From positions 1-22,755 of the forward strand of contig CABVRQ010000001.1 of NCBI GenBank assembly GCA_902500695.1: a stretch of DNA of 22,755 bases. The letters are read 5' to 3'. Within the stretch, counting starts at the first letter, position 1; each line of letters opens with the position of its first letter. Of this stretch, positions 1 through 9,008 are shown one piece after another. The notes under the pieces were generated by a model. It did no database searches, was not told the origin of the DNA, and was given only the letters and a program-made list of their open reading frames with translations. A program made the position numbers and the translations under genes. Origin of the DNA: an uncultured Nitrospira sp. Lineage in GTDB: Bacteria > Nitrospirota > Nitrospiria > Nitrospirales > UBA8639.

Positions 1-419
1 CTTCACCAGGATCATCTTCCTATCGTGATAATGACTCTCCCCTGAAGAATAGGATTTTTGACGTGACGGGAAAGCTAAAGAATTACGTCCTCCGAATGGA
101 CAAAGGGATTAGGGTGAATCGCTTGTTGGGGGCGACCGACACACGACCTGGTTGACCTTTTGCCACTACCAAACGGATTCACCTTTCGAGTATGATCGTA
201 TCCGCTTCCTTTATACTGAATTACGCGAATTCAAAGTTGAAAAATAATTCCCTAGGACTTGATGGTCCTTCAAACCGGATTGGAATGTTTTTCTTGAAGG
301 GAGTATTCTCCCGGTCAAAGGAGACATTCTCTTTCGAGAGACTCGCCACAACAGCCCTATTCACACCCATCGCGAAAGGCTTCGTGGTATTTGGTTCTTT
401 GATTAAAGAAAGACGACCA
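1..419. other. Upstream region without a confident gene
   Basis: No convincing gene was found here. An open frame in phase with the MscS-family gene runs back to an ATG at 192, but residues 1-76 of that extension have no recognisable domain. They would also place the evident signal peptide in the middle of the protein, so the region is better read as 5' flank. A TATGAT hexamer lies at 191-196 but has no good -35 partner at normal spacing, so I do not call a promoter. Confidence 0.5.
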
Positions 420-2207
420 ATGCCCACATTTTTCCCCCCAGACTCCTCGTCCAATTTCTTTCCCTATCAGAAGTTGAGGCGAATTCCTCTCCTTTTGGCT
501 TGCCTCATTGTGTTGTGGGTCACGATCGTAAGTGTCGGTCCGCTGCCGGCTTTAGCCCAAGTACTTCCTCTTCTTGAAGAAAAGGCACAGGAAAAGTCCG
601 ATGATGAAATGGCCCTTCCACCGATTCTGGTCCCCACCGCGCCCGTGATACTTGATGGGGAAACACTCTTTCAGGTCCGCGGCGTGTCGGCCTATCCCGC
701 AGAAGAACGCGCCCGAAGGATTCTTGAGCGCATTGATGAGTTTGGCTCCGATCTGAGTCAATCAACTCAATCCCTGCGGCTGGTTGAGGAAAAAGGGATC
801 ACCATGATTTTCGCTGGCGATCAACCAATAACCGGGGTGACCAATGCCGACGGTCGGCTGGAAGGCGGAGTGGAGCGTGAAGTCCTGGCCCGGGTGCACC
901 TTAAACGGATCGCGGAAGCCGTAGAAGCACACCGGGAAAAACGCAAACCCATCAACATCTTGATTCACATTGCTTTCTCCTTGCTCGCCACAGCTATTCT
1001 CGCGTCTGCCTGGTGGGGAACTCGATGGGTTTTCGACAGGCTGGATGCCGCAATCGAGCCACGATACAAAGAACAAGTCAAGGATTTAAAGGTTCAAAAG
1101 GTCATTATCCTTCAGGCCCATCAGATGTGGGCCGGACTCCGTGGAAGCATGCACGGAATCAAGGCATTCCTGCTCTTTTTGCTGCTGTATGCTTATCTCA
1201 ATTTTGTGTTCCGTCAGTTCCCTTGGACCGCCTACATTGGCAAGCAGTTGTTCGATATCATCCTCGACCCTATTCGGGTGATCGTGCGGGGATTCCTTTC
1301 CTCATTTCCCAGCCTGGTTTTCCTCGTCATTCTGGTCGTCTTGTTCCGATACCTCCTTAGGTTTGGGAAGTTAATTTTTGCCAATCTGGCCATTGGAAAG
1401 GTGACTTGGCCGGGGTTCGATCGGGAATGGGCCTGGCCGACCTACCGGATTTTCCGGACACTGGTGATCGCCTTCGGGATTGTGGTGGGGTACCCCTACA
1501 TACCCGGATCCACCTCTGAGGCCTTTAAAGGGATCACGATTTTTCTCGGGTTGCTCTTGTCGCTCGGGTCCTCCTCGATAATCGGCAATATCCTGGCCGG
1601 GTATACCCTGGTGTACCGGCGGGCATTCCAGGAAGGGGACCGTATCAAGGTCAACGAAATTCTCGGCGATGTGATGGAAAGGAGAATTCTGACGACTCGG
1701 CTTCGGTCGTTGAAAAACGAAGAAATCATCGTGCCTAATTCGGAAATTCTGAACAACCACGTCACCAACTATAGCGCCGCCGCCAGAGAGAAGGGCCTCA
1801 TTCTCCATACAACGGTGGGAATCGGATACGAGACCCCGTGGAGGCAGGTCGAGGCGATGCTGATTGAGGCCGCAGACCGGACACCCGGTTTGTTGAAGGA
1901 TCCCCCGCCCTTCGTCCTGCAACTCGCCTTGGGCGATTTCTGTGTCACCTATGAACTCAACGTCTACTGCGACCGACCATATTACATGATGGAACTCTAT
2001 ACCGGCCTCAGCCAGAATATTCTCGATGTATTTAACGAACATGGCGTGCAGATCATGACACCAGCCTATATGGCGGACGCCGAACAACCCAAAATCGTCC
2101 CGAAGGACCAATGGTACACCCCGCCCGCCAAACCACCAGATAATATGCAGGCTGAGCTGTCGCCTGAACCCGAACCAAAAACTTCACGGTCGGAAAAATC
2201 CGTCTAG
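420..2207 (+). CDS. MscS-family mechanosensitive ion channel with exported N-terminal domain
   Basis: This is a probable small-conductance mechanosensitive channel of the inner membrane, opening on membrane tension to release solutes. The 595-residue product from the ATG at 420 begins with a signal peptide (hydrophobic 22-38, likely cleavage after ALA at 46). A periplasmic domain follows (about 47-175) with a DGETLFQVRG segment and a charged helical stretch. Hydrophobic segments lie near 178-199, 247-266, 297-316 and 344-360. The MscS pore helix is at 370-395 (GLLLSLGSSSIIGN). The beta domain follows, with GDVMERR and IVPNSEILNNHVTNYS at about 416-451. The C-terminus (about 555-595) is Pro-rich and charged. 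I chose the start at 420 rather than 192 because it places the signal peptide at the N-terminus; the upstream AAAGAAAG is only a weak ribosome site. The family assignment is firm, but the signal that gates it is unknown. Confidence 0.88.
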   Translation: MPTFFPPDSSSNFFPYQKLRRIPLLLACLIVLWVTIVSVGPLPALAQVLPLLEEKAQEKSDDEMALPPILVPTAPVILDGETLFQVRGVSAYPAEERARRILERIDEFGSDLSQSTQSLRLVEEKGITMIFAGDQPITGVTNADGRLEGGVEREVLARVHLKRIAEAVEAHREKRKPINILIHIAFSLLATAILASAWWGTRWVFDRLDAAIEPRYKEQVKDLKVQKVIILQAHQMWAGLRGSMHGIKAFLLFLLLYAYLNFVFRQFPWTAYIGKQLFDIILDPIRVIVRGFLSSFPSLVFLVILVVLFRYLLRFGKLIFANLAIGKVTWPGFDREWAWPTYRIFRTLVIAFGIVVGYPYIPGSTSEAFKGITIFLGLLLSLGSSSIIGNILAGYTLVYRRAFQEGDRIKVNEILGDVMERRILTTRLRSLKNEEIIVPNSEILNNHVTNYSAAAREKGLILHTTVGIGYETPWRQVEAMLIEAADRTPGLLKDPPPFVLQLALGDFCVTYELNVYCDRPYYMMELYTGLSQNILDVFNEHGVQIMTPAYMADAEQPKIVPKDQWYTPPAKPPDNMQAELSPEPEPKTSRSEKSV

Positions 2208-2294
2208 AATTAACCGGATCTCCCCTCAACACACGGTTATTGAATGTAGGGGTCCTTCGATAAGGAAGGTTCATGAGAGGACGGAAAAGCCTTC

Positions 2295-2311
2295 AGCCCC
2301 GACACGGGGTT
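2295..2311. terminator. Possible bidirectional terminator hairpin between convergent genes
   Basis: A 7-bp stem with a three-base loop (AGCCCCG aca CGGGGTT, including one G-T pair) lies between the MscS gene ending at 2207 and the minus-strand lipoprotein ORF ending at 2316. The U-tract is poor on the plus strand (TTTGTG). On the minus strand a CTTTTCC run follows a few bases after the stem. Position suits a shared terminator, but the sequence is not a textbook example. Confidence 0.35.
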
Positions 2312-2315
2312 TGTG

Positions 2316-2459
2316 CTACTGAGCAGATTCGATTATCTGCGGGGCTGAGGGAATAGGCTTGGGAGGGTCCTCCTCTTCACATCCTAAAAGAAAAGAGAAG
2401 AAAACGAACGCCAGGTTTAAAAAAAAGATTGGCTTGGTCGCACCATCATTTGTCTTCAT
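2316..2459 (-). CDS. Small probable lipoprotein downstream of the AsmA-family gene
   Basis: A 47-residue product with a classic lipoprotein layout. It has a short N-region with Lys2 and Lys9, a hydrophobic core at 11-25, and a lipobox LLGC with the lipidated Cys at 27. A short acidic and proline-rich tail (EEEDPPKPIPSAPQ) follows. It begins 22 bases after the AsmA-family stop codon on the same strand, so it is probably co-transcribed. The tail right after the Cys begins with Glu rather than Asp at +2, which in enteric bacteria would favour the outer membrane. No strong ribosome site is visible upstream, and a longer in-frame start at 2555 would overlap the AsmA gene. I know no family for it; similar tiny lipoproteins are often missed in annotation. 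Confidence 0.45.
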   Translation of the reverse strand: MKTNDGATKPIFFLNLAFVFFSFLLGCEEEDPPKPIPSAPQIIESAQ

Positions 2460-2481
2460 TGCTGATTTGATTACCGGAAAA

Positions 2482-5400
2482 CTAATCGGAGGATTTGCCG
2501 GGATTTGAGAAGATTCCTTTGATCCTCCCCCATAAGCCGCCCTTGATTTCATCAAGAGCCTGAGTAGTATGCTGTCGACTTTTCATGGCCTCAACACAGG
2601 GATTTTGATTCATCGTTCCCACGGTGGTTCCTGCAATCATTGGAATGGCAATGACCCATCCCAGGGGATTCACCAGGCCCAGCAACCCCCACCCTCCGCT
2701 TTCGGCAATCCGTAATTTGTCGTTTGACACGTCCGGATCCGAAAGCGGACCGGTGATGCGGACCATGTGAGCCAGACTGAATAAACTTGGGTCTTTGGGC
2801 CGCGGAGTCAAAAGCAAATCCATGGTTTCGTCGGCGAGATTTAATTTTCCGAGGCCGGCTACGGTGAGTCGACTTGTGTCAAGGAGAATATTATCGCTTT
2901 TCATTACTCCCTCTTCGATATCAAAATATCCGACCGTACAATTGAGTTTGGATACCGATTCACGTTTCCAGGCCGTGCTTAAGGCCGTCGTGATCAAATC
3001 GGCAGCCCAAAGGTCAATATATTTTGTGGCCAGTTCAAGAGGACCATCGATCAGGTTAAATTGTCCACTGGCTTGCTCCAACACTTCATACATCGTATCT
3101 CCTCGACCCTTCAGGGCGAGCATAATGGATTGGGATTGCCCCTTTACCAGGTCGGTACCCCCGAAAGATCTCGCTATGCGCCCATAATCCAAGCCATGAA
3201 TATTCAGGTTGACATCAAGGGTCGGAACGTATTGTTTGCCATCAAGGATTAATTTCCCATCAAAATCTCCGCCCCATAGATTTCCCGTCACGGGTTGCAT
3301 CGTGAACAAACCTTCTTCAAGAGTCATCTGAAATGAGGCATGACCCAGGCCCTCTTCTCCCTTTCGAATCTGTTTGATCTCGCCATCAAGCATGAGATCA
3401 AAAGAACGGAGAGCTTCTACCGGAAACGTAAAGTCCGGAATCGCCCTGAGTGTGGAAACTTTCGGTTTTTTTCTCAGGCCTATGGTATCTCTTACCGTAT
3501 CGACGGCCGCAGAACCGATGCCTTTTACCGAATCCGCCATGGTTCCCAACCTGGATTTCTTTTTTTGTGGTGATGAATCACCCTGAGGCTCTTGGAAAGT
3601 CCCCAGCGCAATATTTTCTGCAATCAGTTTGGCCCTCACCCGCAGGCGTTCCCCTTTTGTCAGCACCGTCATATTGCCTCCCCAGGAGTTTTCCCCCAGG
3701 GACCCTTCAATATTCGTCAGATGAAATCCCACCGGCGTCCGGGAGAGATGCAGGTTGATGTCCACGGGACCGACCATAGGCAGGTCGGACATCGTCAATA
3801 CATTCAGATCACTGAGGTTTTGTCCTTTGACGAGGACCTGAAAATCGAACTCATCGCCAGGATTCGGGAGATGAACATGTCCGCTCATTTCAACGAGGGC
3901 CTGTGGCACGTCCATCCGAACATTCACGGGCCACAACCCCTCGTATTTCAACATATCGCTCATAGGGCCGGTTGCCGAACGAAGCCGAAAAGGAGTTTTG
4001 TCAAAGACCCCCTCGGCATAAAGGCGCAAGGGCCCGCCATCCACGCTTTCAATCTTCAGATTGGAACTCACCTCGACCGGTTCAGGATGATCATCTTTTG
4101 GATGAAACCTTACCGATAGTTTTTTCCCTTCTACCAGAACCGTGGATCGGTTCAGCATACCGGGTATCGTGTTTCCCAAACTTGAAAATCTGACATCCAG
4201 GTTCATAAGATGTTCTGTGAGGTTGGCAAACCGCACACTCGGGAAGAGATGCTCGTACCGGATATTGTCAAAGGACACATCGCCGGAAAGGGTAGGAATC
4301 GGCCCGGTACTATCCACCTGAAACCTGCCATGAAATTTTCCGTAAGCCGATCGGCGATCCAGGAGCGTTCCTTGCACGGAGTCCACTTTTATCCGGCCCG
4401 CCTGAAGCCCGGCGGTAAAAGCCAGACCGCCTAATTCCAGTCCTCCACTTCGAACATGATCAATCGCCACATTCACGTCAGCATCGAATGCCCGCATCAC
4501 TTCAGATGGAATGGCACTTTCACTCCTATCACCAGGTCGTGAAAATTCCGTCACATTGATCTGTTTCGATGTAAACATCCCGGTAAGATGAGGCCTGGTC
4601 TGCTGAAGGTTCAGTTCCAATTTTCCGGACAGATCGCTGCTTCCGAAGCGACTTCGGAAATCACTGACTGTAAACCGGTCACCCTCCTTCCTCACATGAG
4701 CCATGAGAGCATAGGGACCGACTGGAGGAAGATCAGGATCAAACTCACTCAACCGGCGCCCTTTGAGCGAAACAATCATGGTTCCCGGTATATCCTGCTT
4801 GCCGGTATCCATGGTGCCTTTGACTTCCAGGAGGGCTCCACCGGACAGTGCCGCGAGCGACACCGGCCAGGAAGTACCAGGCATGCTCAAAGCAATTGGA
4901 GGGGCGGTCATGAGTCTGAAACCAAAAGCCCGTTCCCGATATGCGCCTTTGGCGACAATTTTGACCGGTCCCCCGTTGGAAACCTGAAGGGAAGCCTGAC
5001 GCAAGGCAACGGGTAACGGAGCCTCGGGCGTCGGAGTAGAGAGCCCGAACGTGGTGTGAGCCGTTTGAAAATTCACGGTCAACGTCTTGAGGAACTCCTG
5101 CAAAGTGGCACCGTTCCCGCTCGCCGTCACCTCAAAGTCGGTAGATCCGGCGATGTTTGCTGTCACTCCCAGCGCCCGAAGCGCATGTCCATAGTTCAAG
5201 GAGATGCCTTTGGCTTCAAACACAGAGTGCGGCTGAGGGGTGTTGAGTTCAACTTTTACACGCGCATCCGCGGTTCCCTCGAAACCCTTGACCCGAACCG
5301 GACTGAGGTCAACATGTCCCTCACGAGCAGACGCGGTCAAAGATACCGAACCCAGCTCTGTCTCACTTAGGAAGCATTTTTCGATTGTCAGATCCAGATC

Positions 5401-6513
5401 GACATCAACGGGAAGCGAGGCCGGTACGATGGTCGATGGTTCAGTTGGAGATATTCCCTGCCCGGCATCAATGCCTTGCTGTGTGGTTTTTGGAGAAAAA
5501 AGAAAATCATGGATCTGGAAAATTTTCGAAGACAATTTACCTTGGATTTCCTGACGCCCTTTTCCATTCGAGATCCTCAATTGTCCGGCAAGATCGGAAG
5601 TGCCCAGTGTCCCACGGACATTGTTCAAGGTTATGAGATCGTGACCCTGAAGGTAGTCTCCCGCAACCATAAAGGGAGCCGAATCGGGAAGGTCGGTCTC
5701 TAAAAGATCGTTCAGGGCACTCAGTCGGCTCCCATGAACCTGGACTTGAAGGTCAAATGTCCGATCGATGTCCGTTCCCCCTACCCGTCCTTTGAAGGAG
5801 GCGGATGCCTCCTTTGTAGACAGAACACCGTCGACAGGCCAGGGAGCTTCATTGAGGTTAAATAAGTCCATAATCGGGCCGCCGTTAAGCTCAATCTTAA
5901 CGGGAACATCCCGATAGGTGCCTTCAAAGGAGAATGTTCTAAGCCGATCATCGGGAGCAACCACCACCCCTTGTTGAATGAACACTTCGGTCGTTTCTTC
6001 ACCAAGGTAAGGCCGATACCGAATCCGGGAACCTTCGATCGAGATCTCCCCTCTATTTGAAATAGTCATGAAGACAGACGGCATGGCCCGTGACAACATG
6101 CCGGGCGCAGCGTCGTCCCCAAATGTCCAGTTGTCGAGACCTTCAGACCCTTCTTCCAAAAACAGTTCCGCTCCCTCAAGACCAATCTTTTCCGCTTCCA
6201 AACGGCGTTGGAGAAGCAGCCCCAACGACAACTCGATCTCAAGACGGTTGGCTCGAAAAAAATGCGGTTGAGATGCCCAGGGAGGATTGGCAACAAAAAC
6301 GTTTTCCAGAATTAACCGTGGTTGCAGGGAGAAAGTCAGAGAGATAGGTCCATGCAGCGAGACCTTTCTTCCAATGGTCGCCGAAAACCCTCGTTCAAGT
6401 GTTTCCCGATACACGTCCGTTTTGATAAAGGGGAATAACACATAAACAAGGGCGGCACATGCTCCGATGCCGAGAACAAGCCCGATCATGATTTTGTATG
6501 AGCGACGACGCAT
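2482..6513 (-). CDS. AsmA-family envelope protein, large, with three internal repeats
   Basis: A 1343-residue inner-membrane-anchored protein of the AsmA superfamily. Known members (AsmA, TamB, YhdP) form long beta-sheet grooves in the periplasm and are linked to lipid transport and outer-membrane homeostasis. The N-terminus has one transmembrane helix (about 8-30) after a basic RRRSYK start. The typical AsmA start domain follows, with GRKVSLHGPISLTFSLQP and a WASQPHFFRANRLEIEL-type segment near 47-95. Three similar segments of about 140 residues occur at about 195-340, 519-657 and 831-974. Each has an EGxY or EGVF entry, a WPV, an LxLPxxGP-like stretch and a GSSDLSG-like block. The C-terminal AsmA domain ends with LGLVNPLGWVIAIP and NPCVEAM (about 1279-1309), a common family ending, so the gene looks complete. 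The start has AGGA five to nine bases upstream. The exact cargo is unknown. Confidence 0.85.
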   Translation of the reverse strand: MRRRSYKIMIGLVLGIGACAALVYVLFPFIKTDVYRETLERGFSATIGRKVSLHGPISLTFSLQPRLILENVFVANPPWASQPHFFRANRLEIELSLGLLLQRRLEAEKIGLEGAELFLEEGSEGLDNWTFGDDAAPGMLSRAMPSVFMTISNRGEISIEGSRIRYRPYLGEETTEVFIQQGVVVAPDDRLRTFSFEGTYRDVPVKIELNGGPIMDLFNLNEAPWPVDGVLSTKEASASFKGRVGGTDIDRTFDLQVQVHGSRLSALNDLLETDLPDSAPFMVAGDYLQGHDLITLNNVRGTLGTSDLAGQLRISNGKGRQEIQGKLSSKIFQIHDFLFSPKTTQQGIDAGQGISPTEPSTIVPASLPVDVDLDLTIEKCFLSETELGSVSLTASAREGHVDLSPVRVKGFEGTADARVKVELNTPQPHSVFEAKGISLNYGHALRALGVTANIAGSTDFEVTASGNGATLQEFLKTLTVNFQTAHTTFGLSTPTPEAPLPVALRQASLQVSNGGPVKIVAKGAYRERAFGFRLMTAPPIALSMPGTSWPVSLAALSGGALLEVKGTMDTGKQDIPGTMIVSLKGRRLSEFDPDLPPVGPYALMAHVRKEGDRFTVSDFRSRFGSSDLSGKLELNLQQTRPHLTGMFTSKQINVTEFSRPGDRSESAIPSEVMRAFDADVNVAIDHVRSGGLELGGLAFTAGLQAGRIKVDSVQGTLLDRRSAYGKFHGRFQVDSTGPIPTLSGDVSFDNIRYEHLFPSVRFANLTEHLMNLDVRFSSLGNTIPGMLNRSTVLVEGKKLSVRFHPKDDHPEPVEVSSNLKIESVDGGPLRLYAEGVFDKTPFRLRSATGPMSDMLKYEGLWPVNVRMDVPQALVEMSGHVHLPNPGDEFDFQVLVKGQNLSDLNVLTMSDLPMVGPVDINLHLSRTPVGFHLTNIEGSLGENSWGGNMTVLTKGERLRVRAKLIAENIALGTFQEPQGDSSPQKKKSRLGTMADSVKGIGSAAVDTVRDTIGLRKKPKVSTLRAIPDFTFPVEALRSFDLMLDGEIKQIRKGEEGLGHASFQMTLEEGLFTMQPVTGNLWGGDFDGKLILDGKQYVPTLDVNLNIHGLDYGRIARSFGGTDLVKGQSQSIMLALKGRGDTMYEVLEQASGQFNLIDGPLELATKYIDLWAADLITTALSTAWKRESVSKLNCTVGYFDIEEGVMKSDNILLDTSRLTVAGLGKLNLADETMDLLLTPRPKDPSLFSLAHMVRITGPLSDPDVSNDKLRIAESGGWGLLGLVNPLGWVIAIPMIAGTTVGTMNQNPCVEAMKSRQHTTQALDEIKGGLWGRIKGIFSNPGKSSD

Positions 6514-6573
6514 AAGAATTCCTAGACTTCAATTAATACATTCTTGAATCCACAAAAGCCGTTATTCAATGAT

Positions 6574-6619
6574 TCCTCCGATGTGTTGGTCAAACGCGAA
6601 GTGACAGCTTGTCGGAGGA
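6574..6619. repeat. Inverted repeat between AsmA-family and MscS-family genes
   Basis: TCCTCCGA at 6574-6581 is matched by its exact reverse complement TCGGAGGA at 6612-6619, with a 30-base loop. The loop and right arm contain a second small hairpin (GACA gct TGTC, 6603-6613). It lies in the 203-base gap between the stop of the minus-strand MscS gene (6717) and the start of the AsmA gene (6513). It could be an operator, an RNA stem-loop that processes the transcript, or chance. There is no U-tract to make it a clear terminator. Both arms contain anti-Shine-Dalgarno-like or Shine-Dalgarno-like sequence. Confidence 0.3.
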
Positions 6620-6716
6620 GAATCCCGTTTCCGATCGACCTTCATTCTTTAAACCCATAACCCGGATACCCGCGACATCGTTCTATGGGCACCCCTCCAG
6701 GACATTTTTTCCGAAT

Positions 6717-8558
6717 TCAAGACCGGGCAGTTGAAAGGGGTGAACCAGGAGGTGGATAGTTTAATGTCCCCCGGAGTTCTGCGATCTTTTCCGGGGGAAA
6801 ATTCGGAAGGTACAGGGCCTGCTGCTCCCGCCACTCTCGTACCTGCGCCTCCGCCGCATGGGCCAACTGCTCATCCGGCCCTTTTCCTCTCTCCACGTAT
6901 AACGTCTGGGAAGGGAAAGCAAACCCTGCACCCGATTTTACCACCAGGTCCATGATTCGGAGGTTCAGATCCTCAGCCACTTCAAGGAATTCTCCGTAAT
7001 CCGTGACGTTGACGTAAGCAAAAATCTCGAGGTTCAGAGAGGAGGGACCAAACCCCACAAAACGGATCCTCGCAGGGTCGGGAAGGACTTTGGGATGAGA
7101 ATACAAAAGCTTACGGATTTCGACGAGTAGGTAACGAATCTGATCGGGAGTCGTTTCATACCGCAACTGGATTTGCGGATGATACCAGATCATTTTCCGC
7201 TTGGAGAAATTCTCCAATTGCAGGTGGGCAAATTCGACATTCGGCACACTGACGAGCGTATGGTCGAGGGTCCGAACCTTAGTGGCCCGCAATCCGATCT
7301 CCTCGACAGTGCCGATTTTATCCCCGAATCGGCAAAAGTCGCCGACCGACACCGGTTGAGAGGCATACAAGGTGATGGCAGAAATCAGGTTTTCAATGGG
7401 TCTTTGCAGGGCCAGCGCGACGGCCAAGCCCCCGATTCCGAGCCCGGCCAGCAGAGTGGTGACCTTAAACCCGAGATTGTCGAGCCAAACCAATGTCGCC
7501 ATAATTATCAGAATCGTCTTCACGGCGGTCCCCAGCGGGAGTAAAAGTACGCTCGCGAAACTTTTGCCCTGCCGTTGCATCCGTTCGGCAAATCGGACGA
7601 GCGCAAAATCCACCACCCACATGCCGGTCCAGACCAGCCCGATAATCAAGAGTGTTCGCGTTTGAAGCGCGGCACGAAACCATAAGGGGGCATTGAAAAA
7701 ATTAAGCAATACACGTCCAATCAGGCAGAACAGGAGAAAGCGACCCGGACCTCTCGCGAGACGTAAGAGCTGATTGCTGAGGGTGGTTTGACGCCGGCAG
7801 AGAAACCACTGAATAACGGCCATGACCATGTAGGACACGAGATAGGACACGAGTACGATCACCAATACCCCAACCCACACCCAGACTTCCATTCCCGCCA
7901 CCCTGACATCGAAAAAAGCTTCTGGTAAAAATTTCTCGAGATATCCGTATCCGTATTCCTGATACAGGCTGGGAATCTGGGCGACCGTTGCCGAAGAAAA
8001 CTTCCAAATCCGCACGCCGTCCTCACGAGGCACTCGCTGCAGGAGAATATCGATTTTTTCCTCTTGAGCTTCAATCTGGCCGATCTGATCCCGATAGGAG
8101 GGCAGGCCATCCTCAGAATGGCCCATTGGGTCGGGGCTCACATCGCTAAGGTCGATCCAGAGGACGCTATCCAGGACAATCTTGAACTGCCTGGCTAGCT
8201 GCGGCCCCTGAATCCCGCTCAGGTTTCGTGGGAGATTTCTCAAGTCCAGATACTCCGCCGCACGTTCATAGTTACGTTCTCTGGCCGCGAGCAGAAAGCC
8301 GTTCACGCTGGTACGCGGAGTCCCTCGATCAAACGCATCTACCGGACCGCGAGGTTTAGCTCTCTCCTGTCCCTCCGTTTGGGGTTCCGCCTTTTGTTCC
8401 GTCGCGAGTGGTTCTTTCCCCTCAACAACTTCCTTCAACGTGGGTTGTGCGAGGGCGCTGCCATTACACGACAACAACACCCACAACAGACTCACGCCAA
8501 TGGCCAGAACACGACAGACACGGGTCCTCACGCGTTTTTTTTGCATCCTGATACCCAT
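6717..8558 (-). CDS. MscS-family mechanosensitive ion channel, second copy
   Basis: A 613-residue channel of the MscS family, not closely similar to the first MscS protein in the window. The N-terminus has a signal peptide (hydrophobic 14-30) with possible cleavage after ALA at 37; a Cys at 31 after LLS leaves lipidation as a second possibility. A large periplasmic domain (about 38-220) precedes hydrophobic segments near 224-250, 273-292, 302-322 and 336-358. The pore helix follows at 366-398 (LLAGLGIGGLAVALALQRP). The beta domain is at about 399-455 (PVSVGDFCRF, GTVEEIGLRATKVRT, VSVPN). An alpha/beta vestibule runs to about 550, then a charged tail. I chose the ATG at 8558 because AGGAGGG sits at 8569-8575, ten bases upstream. 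A GTG at 8594 is in frame but has no such site. It may be co-transcribed with the AsmA gene. Confidence 0.88.
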   Translation of the reverse strand: MGIRMQKKRVRTRVCRVLAIGVSLLWVLLSCNGSALAQPTLKEVVEGKEPLATEQKAEPQTEGQERAKPRGPVDAFDRGTPRTSVNGFLLAARERNYERAAEYLDLRNLPRNLSGIQGPQLARQFKIVLDSVLWIDLSDVSPDPMGHSEDGLPSYRDQIGQIEAQEEKIDILLQRVPREDGVRIWKFSSATVAQIPSLYQEYGYGYLEKFLPEAFFDVRVAGMEVWVWVGVLVIVLVSYLVSYMVMAVIQWFLCRRQTTLSNQLLRLARGPGRFLLFCLIGRVLLNFFNAPLWFRAALQTRTLLIIGLVWTGMWVVDFALVRFAERMQRQGKSFASVLLLPLGTAVKTILIIMATLVWLDNLGFKVTTLLAGLGIGGLAVALALQRPIENLISAITLYASQPVSVGDFCRFGDKIGTVEEIGLRATKVRTLDHTLVSVPNVEFAHLQLENFSKRKMIWYHPQIQLRYETTPDQIRYLLVEIRKLLYSHPKVLPDPARIRFVGFGPSSLNLEIFAYVNVTDYGEFLEVAEDLNLRIMDLVVKSGAGFAFPSQTLYVERGKGPDEQLAHAAEAQVREWREQQALYLPNFPPEKIAELRGTLNYPPPGSPLSTARS

Positions 8559-9008
8559 AATACACCTTCCCTCCTTTCGTCCATCTTTTCCCACTCAACC
8601 TTAGGCGTAAATAAGCAACTGAATCCCCACGGCATAACAACCGGGCAAATGGCCCTCATGGACAGGATCCTCCGAGACCAGGATGATCTCCTGCCGACCG
8701 CACATCATAATTCGGCTTGACGGCTAACTCCAAGTCAGGACAAACACCAAAAACCGGCTACATGTCAGCGAGCACAGTCCGGGAAAAACAGGCTTCTTGC
8801 GGCAGGACGATTTACTATCAGGGATCTACCCAAAACCGAGGCTAGCCATTCGACGGTTGCCTGGCCTTGAACCTAAAGAATGAATCTAAGGTGTTCAGGT
8901 GGGATCAAATTCTTATGAAAACCGCGCAAGCAGATCGAGGAACTCTCATTTCACTATGCGATTTTTGAGAGCATTGCAGAGAGCAGGAAGGTGGGGGCAG
9001 AGCGATCA
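8559..9008. other. Intergenic region, no gene seen
   Basis: This 450-base stretch lies between two minus-strand genes. It holds the ribosome site of the MscS gene (8569-8575) and a small inverted repeat CAGGA-N5-TCCTG at 8679-8693, which may belong to that gene's control region. No long conserved-looking frame is present on either strand, and I see no clear terminator for the phosphatase gene that ends at 9009. Confidence 0.5.

Noticed and set aside
192..419. N-terminal extension of the first MscS-family protein from an ATG at 192
   Set aside because: It would put the signal peptide about 100 residues into the protein, and the added stretch has no recognisable domain.
1371..2111. 246-codon open frame on the minus strand
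   Set aside because: It lies wholly inside and antisense to the MscS gene, and its translation shows no family signature.
3592..4119. 175-codon open frame on the plus strand
   Set aside because: It is antisense to the AsmA-family gene, which has clear domain structure; the translation is low in recognisable features.
6574..6619. Reading the inverted repeat as a rho-independent terminator
   Set aside because: The loop is 30 bases and there is no U-tract on either side.
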